64,000 nt of DNA from Granulicella sapmiensis (GTDB lineage: Bacteria; Acidobacteriota; Terriglobia; Terriglobales; Acidobacteriaceae), in assembly GCA_026225395.1 (NCBI GenBank), contig JAMFSR010000007.1, positions 62,001 through 126,000 on the forward strand, given 5' to 3'. Under the pieces are notes generated by a model, which was not told the origin of the DNA, did not search any database, and saw only the letters and a program-made list of their open reading frames with translations. A program made the position numbers and the translations under genes. Positions 10,406 through 19,364 of the stretch are shown piece by piece. Each line of letters starts with the position of its first letter. Position 1 is the first letter of the stretch.

Positions 10406-11887
10406 TCAGTCCGCCCCAAGAACTGGCGCTGCTAAGGGAAGAGGTGAGGCTTCCGGGAAAAAGGTCTCTGCGACGACAGGAAAGACATATCTGCAGAAGA
10501 AAGCGAACCCGATCACCACGAAGCAGAGGAGCACCAGGCCGATAGAACCAACCAGCATACCTTCCGGAGCGGTGTGCGCGATGATGAGGATCAGGAGGAT
10601 CACGGCAGGATGTTCCCGAACGTCGCCTGCGAGCAAGGAAAAGAGAGTAAAAACGCCGAGGAAAGAGAGAGTTTGCACGACAAGGACGCCGTATATGCCC
10701 CCTTCGAAGTAGGAGTCGGCCGTAACCCCGAAGGAAATGCCTGTGGAGTGATCGTCGTCGCTCAAAATGCCGAGTTGATGGGCAAAGGCGTTGCCGAAGA
10801 ACGGAGTGGGCTTATTTTTCCAGATGATGTGAGGGATGAGATTTTCCCAGCCCTCTTTGAGAGGTTCAAAGCCGAAATAATATCCGTTGCGATCGGCGGT
10901 ATCAATGAGCAAGGCATCGATGGAAAACATTTGCAGCCTGTCGAATATGCCCTCGCCCTTGTCGTAATAGTTGATCTTGAGGTACTCGGTGGCGACGGTT
11001 TCTTCATACTGCTGCCTGACTTGGGAGAAGTTTTGGATCAGATAGCCAGACACCGCGATTTTGCCGCGTAGATCCGACGCACTTGGGTCGCTTGCGAGAA
11101 CTTTCCCCACGCCGACATAGGGCCCGCCGAAGTAATACAAACTGAAGGTCACGCAAACGAGAACAACAATGTTGATCGGCTTGAGCTTATATCGAGCCAG
11201 CCCTGCGCCGAGTACCCAACAGAAGGTGGGCGTAAAAAGAAACTGCTTGGAAAAACCAATCAAGGACTCAACTTGCAGGTAGGCGAACAAAAGAAAAAGC
11301 AAGGGCGTCATGCTTCGTCGTCCGTCCGAAGAGCGGACCGTATAAAGCACGCCGAGAATCATGGCAAACGGGATGAGTTGATCGGCGTTGTGAAAGATGA
11401 GCAGGATAGAGCCTGGAGCAAGTGTGGGGGAGGACAGCCAAAACAGGTTGGAGCCTACGCCAATGACGAGCGCACCGAGATAGACTCCGCGCAAAGTCAG
11501 AAGCGGAAAAGCCCTGGCGGCAAAACCCTGGCGGGGGCGATAACGCGATTCGACAAAGGCGGCGATCAGGAAGGAGACCGATCCGAGGAAGTAAACCTCG
11601 ATGGCCTTCATGGGAGAAGCGAGATTCGTGTCGGCCGCCTCACCCAGGAGTGCCTTGAACACCAGGCCGAAGATGAGGGTCAGAAGCGCGTTGAAGAAGA
11701 TATAAGCTCCCGCAGGCCTGTAGAGGCCGCCGGCAATATTGAAGGCGGCGGTCATGACCATCGTGAAGGAGAAAGCATAGACAGCGAATTCCACGGGTGT
11801 GTGCTCTATCACCTGAACGATGAAGAGCGCCGCGGCGAAAATAAAGGCCCCGGTGTACGGAATTCGCTCTGGATACGGGATGCGCAT
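10406..11887 (-). CDS. Multi-pass membrane protein, O-antigen polymerase-like
   Basis: The 493-residue product has about 11-12 hydrophobic segments and a long central non-membrane loop (about residues 270-395) with FDRLQMFSIDALLIDTADR and GFEPLKEGWENLIPHIIW. This layout resembles Wzy/oligosaccharide repeat-unit polymerases, but no diagnostic motif was recognised, so the assignment rests on topology and context. The start MRIPYPERIPYTG at 11887 fits the beginning of the first helix; the 50 residues upstream in frame look non-coding. It heads the operon with the permease (49 nt gap) and the GT-C transferase. Confidence 0.45.
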   Translation of the reverse strand: MRIPYPERIPYTGAFIFAAALFIVQVIEHTPVEFAVYAFSFTMVMTAAFNIAGGLYRPAGAYIFFNALLTLIFGLVFKALLGEAADTNLASPMKAIEVYFLGSVSFLIAAFVESRYRPRQGFAARAFPLLTLRGVYLGALVIGVGSNLFWLSSPTLAPGSILLIFHNADQLIPFAMILGVLYTVRSSDGRRSMTPLLFLLFAYLQVESLIGFSKQFLFTPTFCWVLGAGLARYKLKPINIVVLVCVTFSLYYFGGPYVGVGKVLASDPSASDLRGKIAVSGYLIQNFSQVRQQYEETVATEYLKINYYDKGEGIFDRLQMFSIDALLIDTADRNGYYFGFEPLKEGWENLIPHIIWKNKPTPFFGNAFAHQLGILSDDDHSTGISFGVTADSYFEGGIYGVLVVQTLSFLGVFTLFSLLAGDVREHPAVILLILIIAHTAPEGMLVGSIGLVLLCFVVIGFAFFCRYVFPVVAETFFPEASPLPLAAPVLGAD

Positions 11888-12180
11888 CGAGGCTCGATTG
11901 TAACAAGCGGACCGAGGAGAACCGGATTTTGCAGGCCGTCCGGCGGGTGCCAGCAACCGGCAGAACCGGGGCGTGCTCTTAACAAGATAGATGCGACGCG
12001 GAAAAGCCTGTAACACCGCAAGGGGCGTGCGTGGCATTCTGGCTGGGACGATAACCGGTGGTATTGGAATCCACCGCGGATTGCATTGCCTTTGCCAGTA
12101 CGGCAGAGGTTCGAGGAGTCAGGACAGCCACTAAGGAAGAAGGCCCGGTTGCGCAACGCCGCAGCCGTCGGAGAACGAAC

Positions 12181-12627
12181 GTGCCCTTCGGCAGAGAACT
12201 GCAACTGGAACGCGAAAAGCGCGGAGTGTCCCTGGAGACCGTGGCGGACGAAACAAAAGTTTCGACGCGGTTTCTGCATGCGTTGGAGGTGGACGACTTT
12301 GCCAGCCTGCCGGGTGGAGTGTTTCAGCGCGGGATTGTGCGGAGTTACTGCCGGTTTCTGGGTCTCGATGAGCACGAGTGGCTGTCGCGGTTCGCTTCCA
12401 CAGCACAATCTACGGCCGGGGAGATGGATTGGACAGCGTTTGCGGAGAATGTGAAGCGAACGCGGATTCCAACACGATCGTCGATGAGGCCGAAGTGGTG
12501 GGGTGTCGCGCTGATGTTGCTGGGTTTACTGGCGCTAACGTGGGCGGCGTGGCGCTTTGTAGTGAAGCCGCGAACGAGCGGGGCGGAATCCATGGCCGCG
12601 ACCCCAAATTTCCACCGGGGCGAGTGA
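12181..12627 (+). CDS. RodZ-like helix-turn-helix membrane protein
   Basis: A short protein with an N-terminal xenobiotic-response-type HTH (FGRELQLEREKRGVSLETVADETKV...) and the LPGGVFQRGIVRSYCRFLGLDE segment typical of RodZ/HTH_25 proteins. One membrane helix follows (GVALMLLGLLALTWAAW), with only about 25 residues after it. RodZ links MreB to the membrane in rod-shaped cells; here the periplasmic domain is nearly absent. The GTG at 12181 is chosen because a GGAG site lies 8 nt upstream. An upstream GTG at 12058 would add 41 low-complexity residues. The 293 nt between it and the divergent membrane-protein gene presumably hold both promoters. Confidence 0.65.
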   Translation: MPFGRELQLEREKRGVSLETVADETKVSTRFLHALEVDDFASLPGGVFQRGIVRSYCRFLGLDEHEWLSRFASTAQSTAGEMDWTAFAENVKRTRIPTRSSMRPKWWGVALMLLGLLALTWAAWRFVVKPRTSGAESMAATPNFHRGE

Positions 12628-12808
12628 CAGGGACAGCCTATGGGCCATGTCCGGTCCATATTCTGGGTACAATAGAGAAGTTCGGCATGTGCGGCTAAGT
12701 TCCGGGTTCTTTGCCCGTCAACTGTGCTTGCGAGTGGGAAGGTCAACTGTCCTTGCAACCTTCTGAAAGCGTGCTTCGAACTATTAGCGTTTCTGGAGGA
12801 ACATCGTT
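12628..12808 (+). promoter_or_regulatory. metK leader with a 15-nt direct repeat
   Basis: A TACAAT -10-like hexamer lies at 12668-12673 without a good -35. Two copies of GTCAACTGT(G/C)CTTGC (14 of 15 identical) lie at 12717-12731 and 12742-12756. The second can sit in the loop of a GAAGGT...ACCTTC hairpin. I compared it by eye with SAM-I/IV, SAM-II, SAM/SAH and SAH riboswitches and saw no match. Confidence 0.3.
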
Positions 12809-14002
12809 TTGTCGACAACCGACCGTTTTCTATTTACCAGTGAGTCTGTAACCGAAGGGCATCCCGATAAGATCGCCGACCAGATCTCCGACGCAATTCT
12901 TGATGCCTGCCTGGCCCAGGATCCTTTCAGCCGCGTTGCCTGCGAGACCCTTACCTGCACGGGCCTCGTCGTAGTCGCCGGCGAGATCACGACCAAGGCT
13001 TATGTCGACTTCCAGACTGTGGTTCGCGATACGGTCAAGGAAATTGGCTACGACGACGCACTGAAGGGCTTCGATTCGAATACCTGCGCCGTGATTTCGA
13101 CCATCAACCGCCAATCCCCTGACATTGCGCAGGGCGTGGACACCGGCGGCGCCGGCGACCAGGGCATGATGTTCGGCTATGCGACCAACGAGACCCCCGA
13201 GCTGATGCCGACGCCGATCTCGCTGGCTCACAAGCTGGCGTTGAAGCTTTCGGAAGTTCGCAAGTCCGGCAAGATGGGCTATCTGCGGCCCGACGGCAAG
13301 AGCCAGGTAACGGTGGAGTATGACTCCAACCACAAGCCGGTTCGCGTGGATGCTGTCGTTATCTCGACGCAGCATGCTGAGTTCAGCGACAAGGACCCGA
13401 AGAGCACCCTGACCAACGACCAGCTTCGTGCGGAGATCCAGGAACATGTGATCGAGGCCGTGATTCCCGCTGAGCTGCTGGATGAGAACACCAAATACCA
13501 CATCAACCCGACGGGACGCTTCGTTATCGGCGGACCGATGGGCGACTCCGGTCTGACCGGACGCAAGATCATCGTAGATACCTATGGCGGCATGGGCCGG
13601 CATGGCGGCGGCGCGTTCTCAGGCAAGGACTCGACCAAGGTCGATCGCTCGGCCGCGTACATGGCGCGTTACATCGCGAAGAACGTCGTGGCTTCGGGCT
13701 TGGCGGATCGCTGCGAAGTGCAGCTTGCTTACGCGATCGGCGTGGCTGAACCGGTTTCGATCCGTGTGGATACGTTCGGCACCGGAAAGGTCAGCGAAGC
13801 GAAGCTGGTCGAGTTGGTTCGTGAGAACTTCAAGCTGACGCCGAAGGGCATCATCGAGAGCCTGAACCTCCGTCGTCCGGTGTTCAAGGTAACGGCGGCT
13901 TATGGACACTTTGGCCGTAGCGGCGATACGTTCACATGGGAAGCTACCGATAAAGCTGAGGCGCTGAAGGCTGGCGCCGCGGCGGAGCTGGCAGCGAAGT
14001 AA
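12809..14002 (+). CDS. metK: S-adenosylmethionine synthase
   Basis: Makes S-adenosylmethionine from methionine and ATP. The 397-residue protein has the expected length and motifs: [19 protein letters not shown] at the N-terminus (metal and ATP binding), [14 protein letters not shown] in the middle, and the glycine-rich loop [16 protein letters not shown] with the catalytic Lys and Asp. Translation starts at TTG (12809) with a GGAGG site 9 nt upstream. The gene is monocistronic: a terminator follows directly and the next gene is convergent. Confidence 0.97.
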   Translation: MSTTDRFLFTSESVTEGHPDKIADQISDAILDACLAQDPFSRVACETLTCTGLVVVAGEITTKAYVDFQTVVRDTVKEIGYDDALKGFDSNTCAVISTINRQSPDIAQGVDTGGAGDQGMMFGYATNETPELMPTPISLAHKLALKLSEVRKSGKMGYLRPDGKSQVTVEYDSNHKPVRVDAVVISTQHAEFSDKDPKSTLTNDQLRAEIQEHVIEAVIPAELLDENTKYHINPTGRFVIGGPMGDSGLTGRKIIVDTYGGMGRHGGGAFSGKDSTKVDRSAAYMARYIAKNVVASGLADRCEVQLAYAIGVAEPVSIRVDTFGTGKVSEAKLVELVRENFKLTPKGIIESLNLRRPVFKVTAAYGHFGRSGDTFTWEATDKAEALKAGAAAELAAK

Positions 14003-14004
14003 TC

Positions 14005-14032
14005 AGTGAATCGTTCGTAGTGAATCGTGAAT
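14005..14032. repeat. Four 7-bp units after metK
   Basis: AGTGAAT, CGTTCGT, AGTGAAT, CGTGAAT read in register directly after the metK stop, part of the window-wide heptamer repeats. Confidence 0.55.
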
Positions 14033-14041
14033 AAAGCAAAG

Positions 14042-14068
14042 CGGGCGGCCTTCGGGCTTGCCCGTTTT
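14042..14068 (+). terminator. metK terminator
   Basis: CGGGC...GCCCG and GCC-TTCG-GGC form a stem with one bulge and a UUCG tetraloop, followed by TTTT (14065-14068) and a further T-rich stretch. Confidence 0.75.
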
Positions 14069-14080
14069 GTCTTGGCAGCA

Positions 14081-15244
14081 TCAGGTGTGGGAGGCGAGGG
14101 TGCGGTTGCGGCCGGAGTCCTTGGCGAGATAGAGGCCGCGATCGGCACGGCTGAGCAGGGTCTGAATGCTGTCGGTGGGTTGGTAGGTGGCGATGCCGAT
14201 GCTTGCGGTGATACGAAGGAAAGCCGGATCGCCGGGGGAACGTTCCGGAACCGGGACCTCGATGTCGGCGATGTTATTACGCATGCGCTCGGCGACGATG
14301 AAGGCGGCTTCCGCCGATGAGTTGGGCAGCAGAGCGGCGAACTCTTCCCCGCCCCATCGGGCCAGAACGTCGATTCCACGGACCGAGTTCTGCATACACT
14401 CAACCACGGCTAACAGGGCCAGGTCTCCGACGGGATGGCCGAAGCTGTCATTGACGGTCTTGAAGTGGTCGAGATCCACCATGAGCACCGAGAACGAGCG
14501 GCGGTGATGGGCGGAGGTGTGGAGTTCCTTTTCGCAGGCGCGGAGGAATGTGCGGCGATTGTAAAGACGCGTAAGAGGGTCCGTGCCCGCGGCGTCTTCC
14601 AACTGGGCGGAGAAGCTTGTCGTCGTGAGCCAGAAGAATCCAAACGCCAGCCCGAGAGCGACGGCGATGTAGAGCGCGAAAGCTGTGAGCCCAACCTGTT
14701 TCGCGATGTTCCATCGAGCCAGCAGGCCTGCGGCTGCGCCGATGCCGCGCAGCAGATTGAACGCGGCAAAGAGGAACAGCAGGGCGGAGCAGAAGAGCGC
14801 GGGGTCCCGAACCTTTTGGCGCGCGGCGCGCCAAAGCAGCCAGCATGTACTGAAGCACTGTGCGGCGACGGTGAGGCTGATAGCGGCGATGCGGGCGGAG
14901 CCGGAAACGTGGCCGTCCATGCGGAGGATATCGACGGAAGCGAGCAGGACGATCAACGCGATGCTGAAAGGAGAGAGGAGCGGGTCGTCGGAAGTGAGTT
15001 CGATGGCAGCAATGTGAAGCAGGAAAAATGCCAGCAGCGTGCAAAGATCCGCAAGCAGGACATTGAGGATAGGGGACAGTGAACCGTAGAGGAGCAGCAG
15101 AGCCCCAATGCCGCCGATGGCGAACGCGCCGCCAAGCCAGCCGAGGCCGTTGAGCCGACGGTTGGTCAGGCGCACGACCAGAAAGCCGATGCTGCCGAGC
15201 CCAAGAATGAAGGCTCCGAAAACGAGAATGGTGCCCGCATCCAT
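14081..15244 (-). CDS. Membrane-bound diguanylate cyclase
   Basis: Makes cyclic di-GMP from two GTP. The 387-residue protein begins with about seven hydrophobic segments (residues 5-215) forming a membrane sensor of unknown ligand. The C-terminal GGDEF domain has TDPLTRLYNRRTF, DLDHFKTVND and the active-site motif RWGGEEF near residue 297. The inhibitory I-site RxxD is present (RGID, five residues before GGEEF), so product inhibition is expected. The ATG at 15244 has AAAGGAAG about 9 nt upstream. It is divergent from the transglutaminase-like gene. Confidence 0.9.
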   Translation of the reverse strand: MDAGTILVFGAFILGLGSIGFLVVRLTNRRLNGLGWLGGAFAIGGIGALLLLYGSLSPILNVLLADLCTLLAFFLLHIAAIELTSDDPLLSPFSIALIVLLASVDILRMDGHVSGSARIAAISLTVAAQCFSTCWLLWRAARQKVRDPALFCSALLFLFAAFNLLRGIGAAAGLLARWNIAKQVGLTAFALYIAVALGLAFGFFWLTTTSFSAQLEDAAGTDPLTRLYNRRTFLRACEKELHTSAHHRRSFSVLMVDLDHFKTVNDSFGHPVGDLALLAVVECMQNSVRGIDVLARWGGEEFAALLPNSSAEAAFIVAERMRNNIADIEVPVPERSPGDPAFLRITASIGIATYQPTDSIQTLLSRADRGLYLAKDSGRNRTLASHT

Positions 15245-15478
15245 TGTGAGACTTCCTTTGCTGCTCCTATGCTGCTGAGGGCCGACTGTATTGCACCTAT
15301 CTTGAACGATGCTGGCTGGAAGCACAACTGCCGCGAGATGAAGGCCGAGGAAGCATCCGTCTAAGAGTGAGTGATTAAGCTTGAGGTGTAGGATTGGGCT
15401 TGAACCCTGTGGGACATCTTGAGCGTGAATAGGGCGCATCTATAGGACTGGCGCGGGTTTTATGCGCAGGGGAATGCT

Positions 15479-16378
15479 TTGCTTATCAAGTCAGAGTTTG
15501 ACATACAGTTTCACTTACCGGAACCGACGCCGATGATCGCGCTGCTGCATGTGCATCCGAGCCTTGAGCCGATGCTGACGACCGGCGACAAGTTGAAGGT
15601 AGAACACGTTGGATCTCTGGATAACGGTGCCGATACGGAAGAGCTTGCTATACAAGAGTACTTTGATTCGTTCGGCAACCGGTGTTCCAGGTTTCTTGCT
15701 CCGGCTGGAGCGATCCGGCTCAGCGGGTCAAATGTGCTTTCAGGTGTGTTTCTGCTTGATCCCCAGAACTTTGCTGCGCAGCAGACCCCGGTCGAGCATC
15801 TTCCGCCCGAGACGTTGCAGTTTCTGCTGGCGAGTCGTTACTGCCAGGTAGATCAGTTTGTCGGGATTGCGCAGGATCTGTTCGGCTACACGCTGCCGGG
15901 ATGGCAGCGTGCCGCGGCTATTCGCGACTGGGTGCATTGGAAGGTGGCCTTCAATTACAAGATGGCGCGGTCGACCAAGACAGCAATGGATGTGTTCACG
16001 GAGCGCGTGGGCGTGTGCCGCGACTTTCAGCACCTGGCGATAACGCTGACGCGTTGCATGAATATTCCGGCGCGATATGTGACCGGGCAGTTGGGAGATA
16101 TTCGGCATCCGTACTCGGGTGCTGGAGACTTCAGCGCGTGGTACCAGGTGTGGCTCGACGGCAAGTGGTGGGATATGGATGCGCGGCATAATGAGCCGCG
16201 GCTAGGACGCATCCTGATGGCTACAGGACGCGATGCGGCGGATGTGGCCATTACGACCAGCTTTGGACGCGCGGACTTAACGAATTTCTATGTGGAGTCG
16301 AATGAAATCGATCTGAATGGAAATAAGATCGAGCTTCCCGGTGGACGCCCCGAGACCGGGGCTATGCGCGTGCGGTAG
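15479..16378 (+). CDS. Transglutaminase-like protein
   Basis: A 299-residue protein with the transglutaminase/protease core: the nucleophile Cys in GVCRDFQHLAITL (about residue 180) and the Asp in MDARHNEPRLGRI. The position that often holds the catalytic His is Ser (DFSAWYQVW), so the classical Cys-His-Asp triad is not complete as read. This may be normal for the subfamily. The TTG at 15479 is preceded by AGGGGA at a suitable distance. There is no signal peptide, so it is probably cytoplasmic. It lies alone between a divergent cyclase and a convergent peptidase. Confidence 0.75.
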   Translation: MLIKSEFDIQFHLPEPTPMIALLHVHPSLEPMLTTGDKLKVEHVGSLDNGADTEELAIQEYFDSFGNRCSRFLAPAGAIRLSGSNVLSGVFLLDPQNFAAQQTPVEHLPPETLQFLLASRYCQVDQFVGIAQDLFGYTLPGWQRAAAIRDWVHWKVAFNYKMARSTKTAMDVFTERVGVCRDFQHLAITLTRCMNIPARYVTGQLGDIRHPYSGAGDFSAWYQVWLDGKWWDMDARHNEPRLGRILMATGRDAADVAITTSFGRADLTNFYVESNEIDLNGNKIELPGGRPETGAMRVR

Positions 16379-16518
16379 GAAAGGCTAACGCAGAGTACGG
16401 GAGGTTTAAGAGAAGGCCCACATCTCTCCGCCGACGGCCTCTAATCGCTCAACCTTGTTCCCGGTCACAGCACTTTACCGTGACGACACTTCGTCTCTTC
16501 TACTCCTTATTCGCTGCC

Positions 16519-19329
16519 TCACTTCACCAACGCCCCATCAATATCCCGCACCTCCACCGGCCCCAACCCGGCATCCTTCAACTGTGGCTCAATCTTCGCG
16601 CGATCCCCCGCCGCCACGATGATCAACTGCCCCGGATGCACATCCTCCTTCGCCACCCGCTCCACATCTGCCGCCGTCACCGCCGCATACTTCGCGGGCA
16701 GCTTCGCGTAATAATCCAACGGCCGATCGAACAAGAAAATATTGCTCATCGACCCTGCAATCGCCGCGTTCGTTTCAAACGCCCCCGGCAACGACTGCAC
16801 ACTCGCCGTCCTCGCCTCATTCAACTCAGCTTCCGTCGGAGGAGCGTCCGGAAACTTCTTAATCTCTCCCATCAACTCCTTCGCCGCCGCGCCTGTCACA
16901 TCCGTCCTCACCAATCCACCCGCCAGAAACGGCCCACCCCCGCGATACGTCCGGAACGCCGAACTGGCCCCATACGTATACCCATGCACCTCGCGCAGGT
17001 TCATGTTGATGCGGCTCGCGAACGCCCCACCCAGTGTGTAGTTCGCCACCTGGATCGTCTGCAGATCGGGCGACCCCGCCGGCACACCCAGCCCATAGGC
17101 AAACAACGCCGTCTGCGGCGCGCCTGGCTTGTCCACGATCACCACATGCGTTACCGGAGGCACGGGTGCCGGGGGCAGTGTCACCGCAGCCGAGGCTTTG
17201 CCCGTCCATCCGCCAAAGTAAGCCTCCGCCAGCTTCCTCGCATCCGCCGTCGTCACATCACCCACCAGCACCAGCGCTGAATCTGCCGGTCCGTAGTGCT
17301 CCGCATAGAAGCCCATCACATCCGCGCGCGTGAGCGAGCTCAGGCTTTCCGTGGTGCCCACAAGCGAGTTGCCATAAGGCTGCTCGCCAAACAGCAGCTT
17401 CGGCCCTACGCGGACCGCCATCGCCTGCACGTTATCGCCTTCCTGCTTGATCCCCACCAGCCGCTGCTTCCGCAGCCGGTCCAGGTCCTCTTCCTTGAAC
17501 GCGGGATGCTCCACCACATCCGCGAACAGATCCATTGCCGCATGCGTGTGATCGGTCAGCACCGTCATCGACACGCTTGCTCCATCGATTGCGCCCGTAG
17601 CGACAACCCTTGTCCCCAACCGCTCCTGCGCATCCGCCAGCGTCTTCAGATCACGAGTCGTCGTCTGCTCGCCCAGTGCCTGCGCGGTCAGGCTGGCCAA
17701 CCCAGCCTTCGCCGCGGCGTTGTTCTCACTTCCCGCCCGTGCCGTCAGAGTCGCGGAAAGCACCGGCAGCGAGCGCTGCGGAACCACAAACACCTTCAAA
17801 CCATTCGCCAGCGTGAACACCTCCGGCACGGGCAGATGCGCCGTTACCGGCGGTCCCGCTTTCGGCACGGTCTTCCGCCACGCCTGCGCTGCCTCAAACT
17901 CCGGCGTATATGGATTCGTGATCTTCACATCGGCATCGGTATCGTCCGGGCTACGCGGAACATCGTCGCGCACCTTCTCGCCCTTCACCGTGTAAACCAC
18001 TACAGCCGAGTCCTTCGTAAAGTACTTCTCCGACGCAGCCTTCACGCTCGCCGGCGTCACCGCTTCGATCGAAGCAAGGTCCTTCGACAGATACCCCGGA
18101 TCGCCGGTGTACTGGTTGTACTTATCCAGCGTATCGGCCACGCCGCCGAACCCACCCAGCCGCTGCAGCCCGGTAATCTTCTGCGAAAGCCGTGTCGTCT
18201 TCGCCGCGTCTACTTCCGCTGCTGTTGGTCCATCCGCCTGCAGTTTCGCAAGCTCCGCCCACGTCGTTGCTTCCAGGCTCTCCAACGTCACACCGGGCTT
18301 AGCCACAATCGTGCATCCCGCAACACCGACAAGCTTCTCCGGATCGGCCTCGCAAGTCACCGACTGCGCCACCTGCGTCTTGTACACCAGCGCCTCATCC
18401 AACCGGCTCGCCTTCGCCCCGCCCATCACGAACATCGCCACATCCACATCGTCGGAGCCCGGCGTAAACGCCGCCGGCGAAAGCCACGCAATATCCAGCC
18501 GCGGCAGCACCACCGTGTCGGTCACCGTCTGCCGCCGCTGCGCCGTAATCGGAGGCGTCACCACCGACACCGGCTTCACATCAGGCCCCTTCGGAATCGG
18601 CCCAAAGTACTTCGTCAACAGCGCCTTCAACTGCGCCGGATCGAAATCCCCCGCGATCGCGATCGACGCATTGTTCGGCGTATAGAACTGCTGATGAAAG
18701 TCCCGAATATCCGCAATCCGCGCCGCTTCAATATCCGCATGGCTTCCAATCACCGACGCATAATACGGATGCCCTTTCGGAAACAGCAGGTGATACTCCG
18801 TCTCATCCGCAATGTGATACGGCCGCCCCTCACCCTGCCGCCGCTCATTGCGCACAACATCGCGCTGGTTCTGCAACAGCTTCCGATCCAGCCCTTCCAT
18901 CAGGAAGCCCATCCGGTCGCTCTCCAGCCAAAGCCCCAGCTCCAGCTGATTCGCCGGCAGTGTCTCAAAATAATTCGTTCGGTCAAAGTTCGTCGTTCCA
19001 TTCACATCCGTCGCACCCGCGCCATCGACATACTTGATATGCGCCTTCTCCCCCACATGCTCCGAGCCTTCAAACATCATGTGCTCGAACAGATGCGCAA
19101 ACCCCGTCCGCCCCTCACGCTCATTCAACGGCCCCACGTGATACCAGAGATCGACGGCCACCAGCGGCAACCGATGATCCTCATGCGTAATCACTTTCAA
19201 CCCATTCGGCAGCGTATAGGTCTCATACTTAAGCTCCGGAAGCTTCAGCTTCCCATCACCCTGCGCCAAAGCCGCCACACTCGCGCCCAACACCAAAGCC
19301 GCCACAAACCCTTTACGCAAACCGCTCAT
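16519..19329 (-). CDS. Secreted M16-family zinc peptidase (two-domain)
   Basis: The 936-residue protein carries a signal peptide (residues 1-22, ending ALAQ). The N-terminal M16 domain has the inverted zinc motif HLFEH (His79, Glu82, His83) and the downstream Glu in RNERRQGEGRPY. A second M16 pair in the C-terminal half (from VFTLANGLKVFVVPQRSLP) lacks HxxEH, as is normal for the inactive half. It probably degrades peptides in the periplasm. A GGAG site precedes the ATG. Its last codons face the transglutaminase gene across 140 nt in which I see only a weak GTCAC...GTGAC hairpin. Confidence 0.92.
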   Translation of the reverse strand: MSGLRKGFVAALVLGASVAALAQGDGKLKLPELKYETYTLPNGLKVITHEDHRLPLVAVDLWYHVGPLNEREGRTGFAHLFEHMMFEGSEHVGEKAHIKYVDGAGATDVNGTTNFDRTNYFETLPANQLELGLWLESDRMGFLMEGLDRKLLQNQRDVVRNERRQGEGRPYHIADETEYHLLFPKGHPYYASVIGSHADIEAARIADIRDFHQQFYTPNNASIAIAGDFDPAQLKALLTKYFGPIPKGPDVKPVSVVTPPITAQRRQTVTDTVVLPRLDIAWLSPAAFTPGSDDVDVAMFVMGGAKASRLDEALVYKTQVAQSVTCEADPEKLVGVAGCTIVAKPGVTLESLEATTWAELAKLQADGPTAAEVDAAKTTRLSQKITGLQRLGGFGGVADTLDKYNQYTGDPGYLSKDLASIEAVTPASVKAASEKYFTKDSAVVVYTVKGEKVRDDVPRSPDDTDADVKITNPYTPEFEAAQAWRKTVPKAGPPVTAHLPVPEVFTLANGLKVFVVPQRSLPVLSATLTARAGSENNAAAKAGLASLTAQALGEQTTTRDLKTLADAQERLGTRVVATGAIDGASVSMTVLTDHTHAAMDLFADVVEHPAFKEEDLDRLRKQRLVGIKQEGDNVQAMAVRVGPKLLFGEQPYGNSLVGTTESLSSLTRADVMGFYAEHYGPADSALVLVGDVTTADARKLAEAYFGGWTGKASAAVTLPPAPVPPVTHVVIVDKPGAPQTALFAYGLGVPAGSPDLQTIQVANYTLGGAFASRINMNLREVHGYTYGASSAFRTYRGGGPFLAGGLVRTDVTGAAAKELMGEIKKFPDAPPTEAELNEARTASVQSLPGAFETNAAIAGSMSNIFLFDRPLDYYAKLPAKYAAVTAADVERVAKEDVHPGQLIIVAAGDRAKIEPQLKDAGLGPVEVRDIDGALVK

Positions 19330-19364
19330 AGGATCGTCTCCTCGGAAAGTAAACTCTTACGCCT

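Noticed and set aside
12628-12808. Known SAM riboswitch before metK
   Set aside because: None of the conserved cores of SAM-I/IV, SAM-II or SAM/SAH could be found by eye; kept only as an unassigned leader.
16379-16518. GTCAC...GTGAC inverted repeat between convergent genes as a terminator
   Set aside because: Only five base pairs, a long loop and no T-tract.
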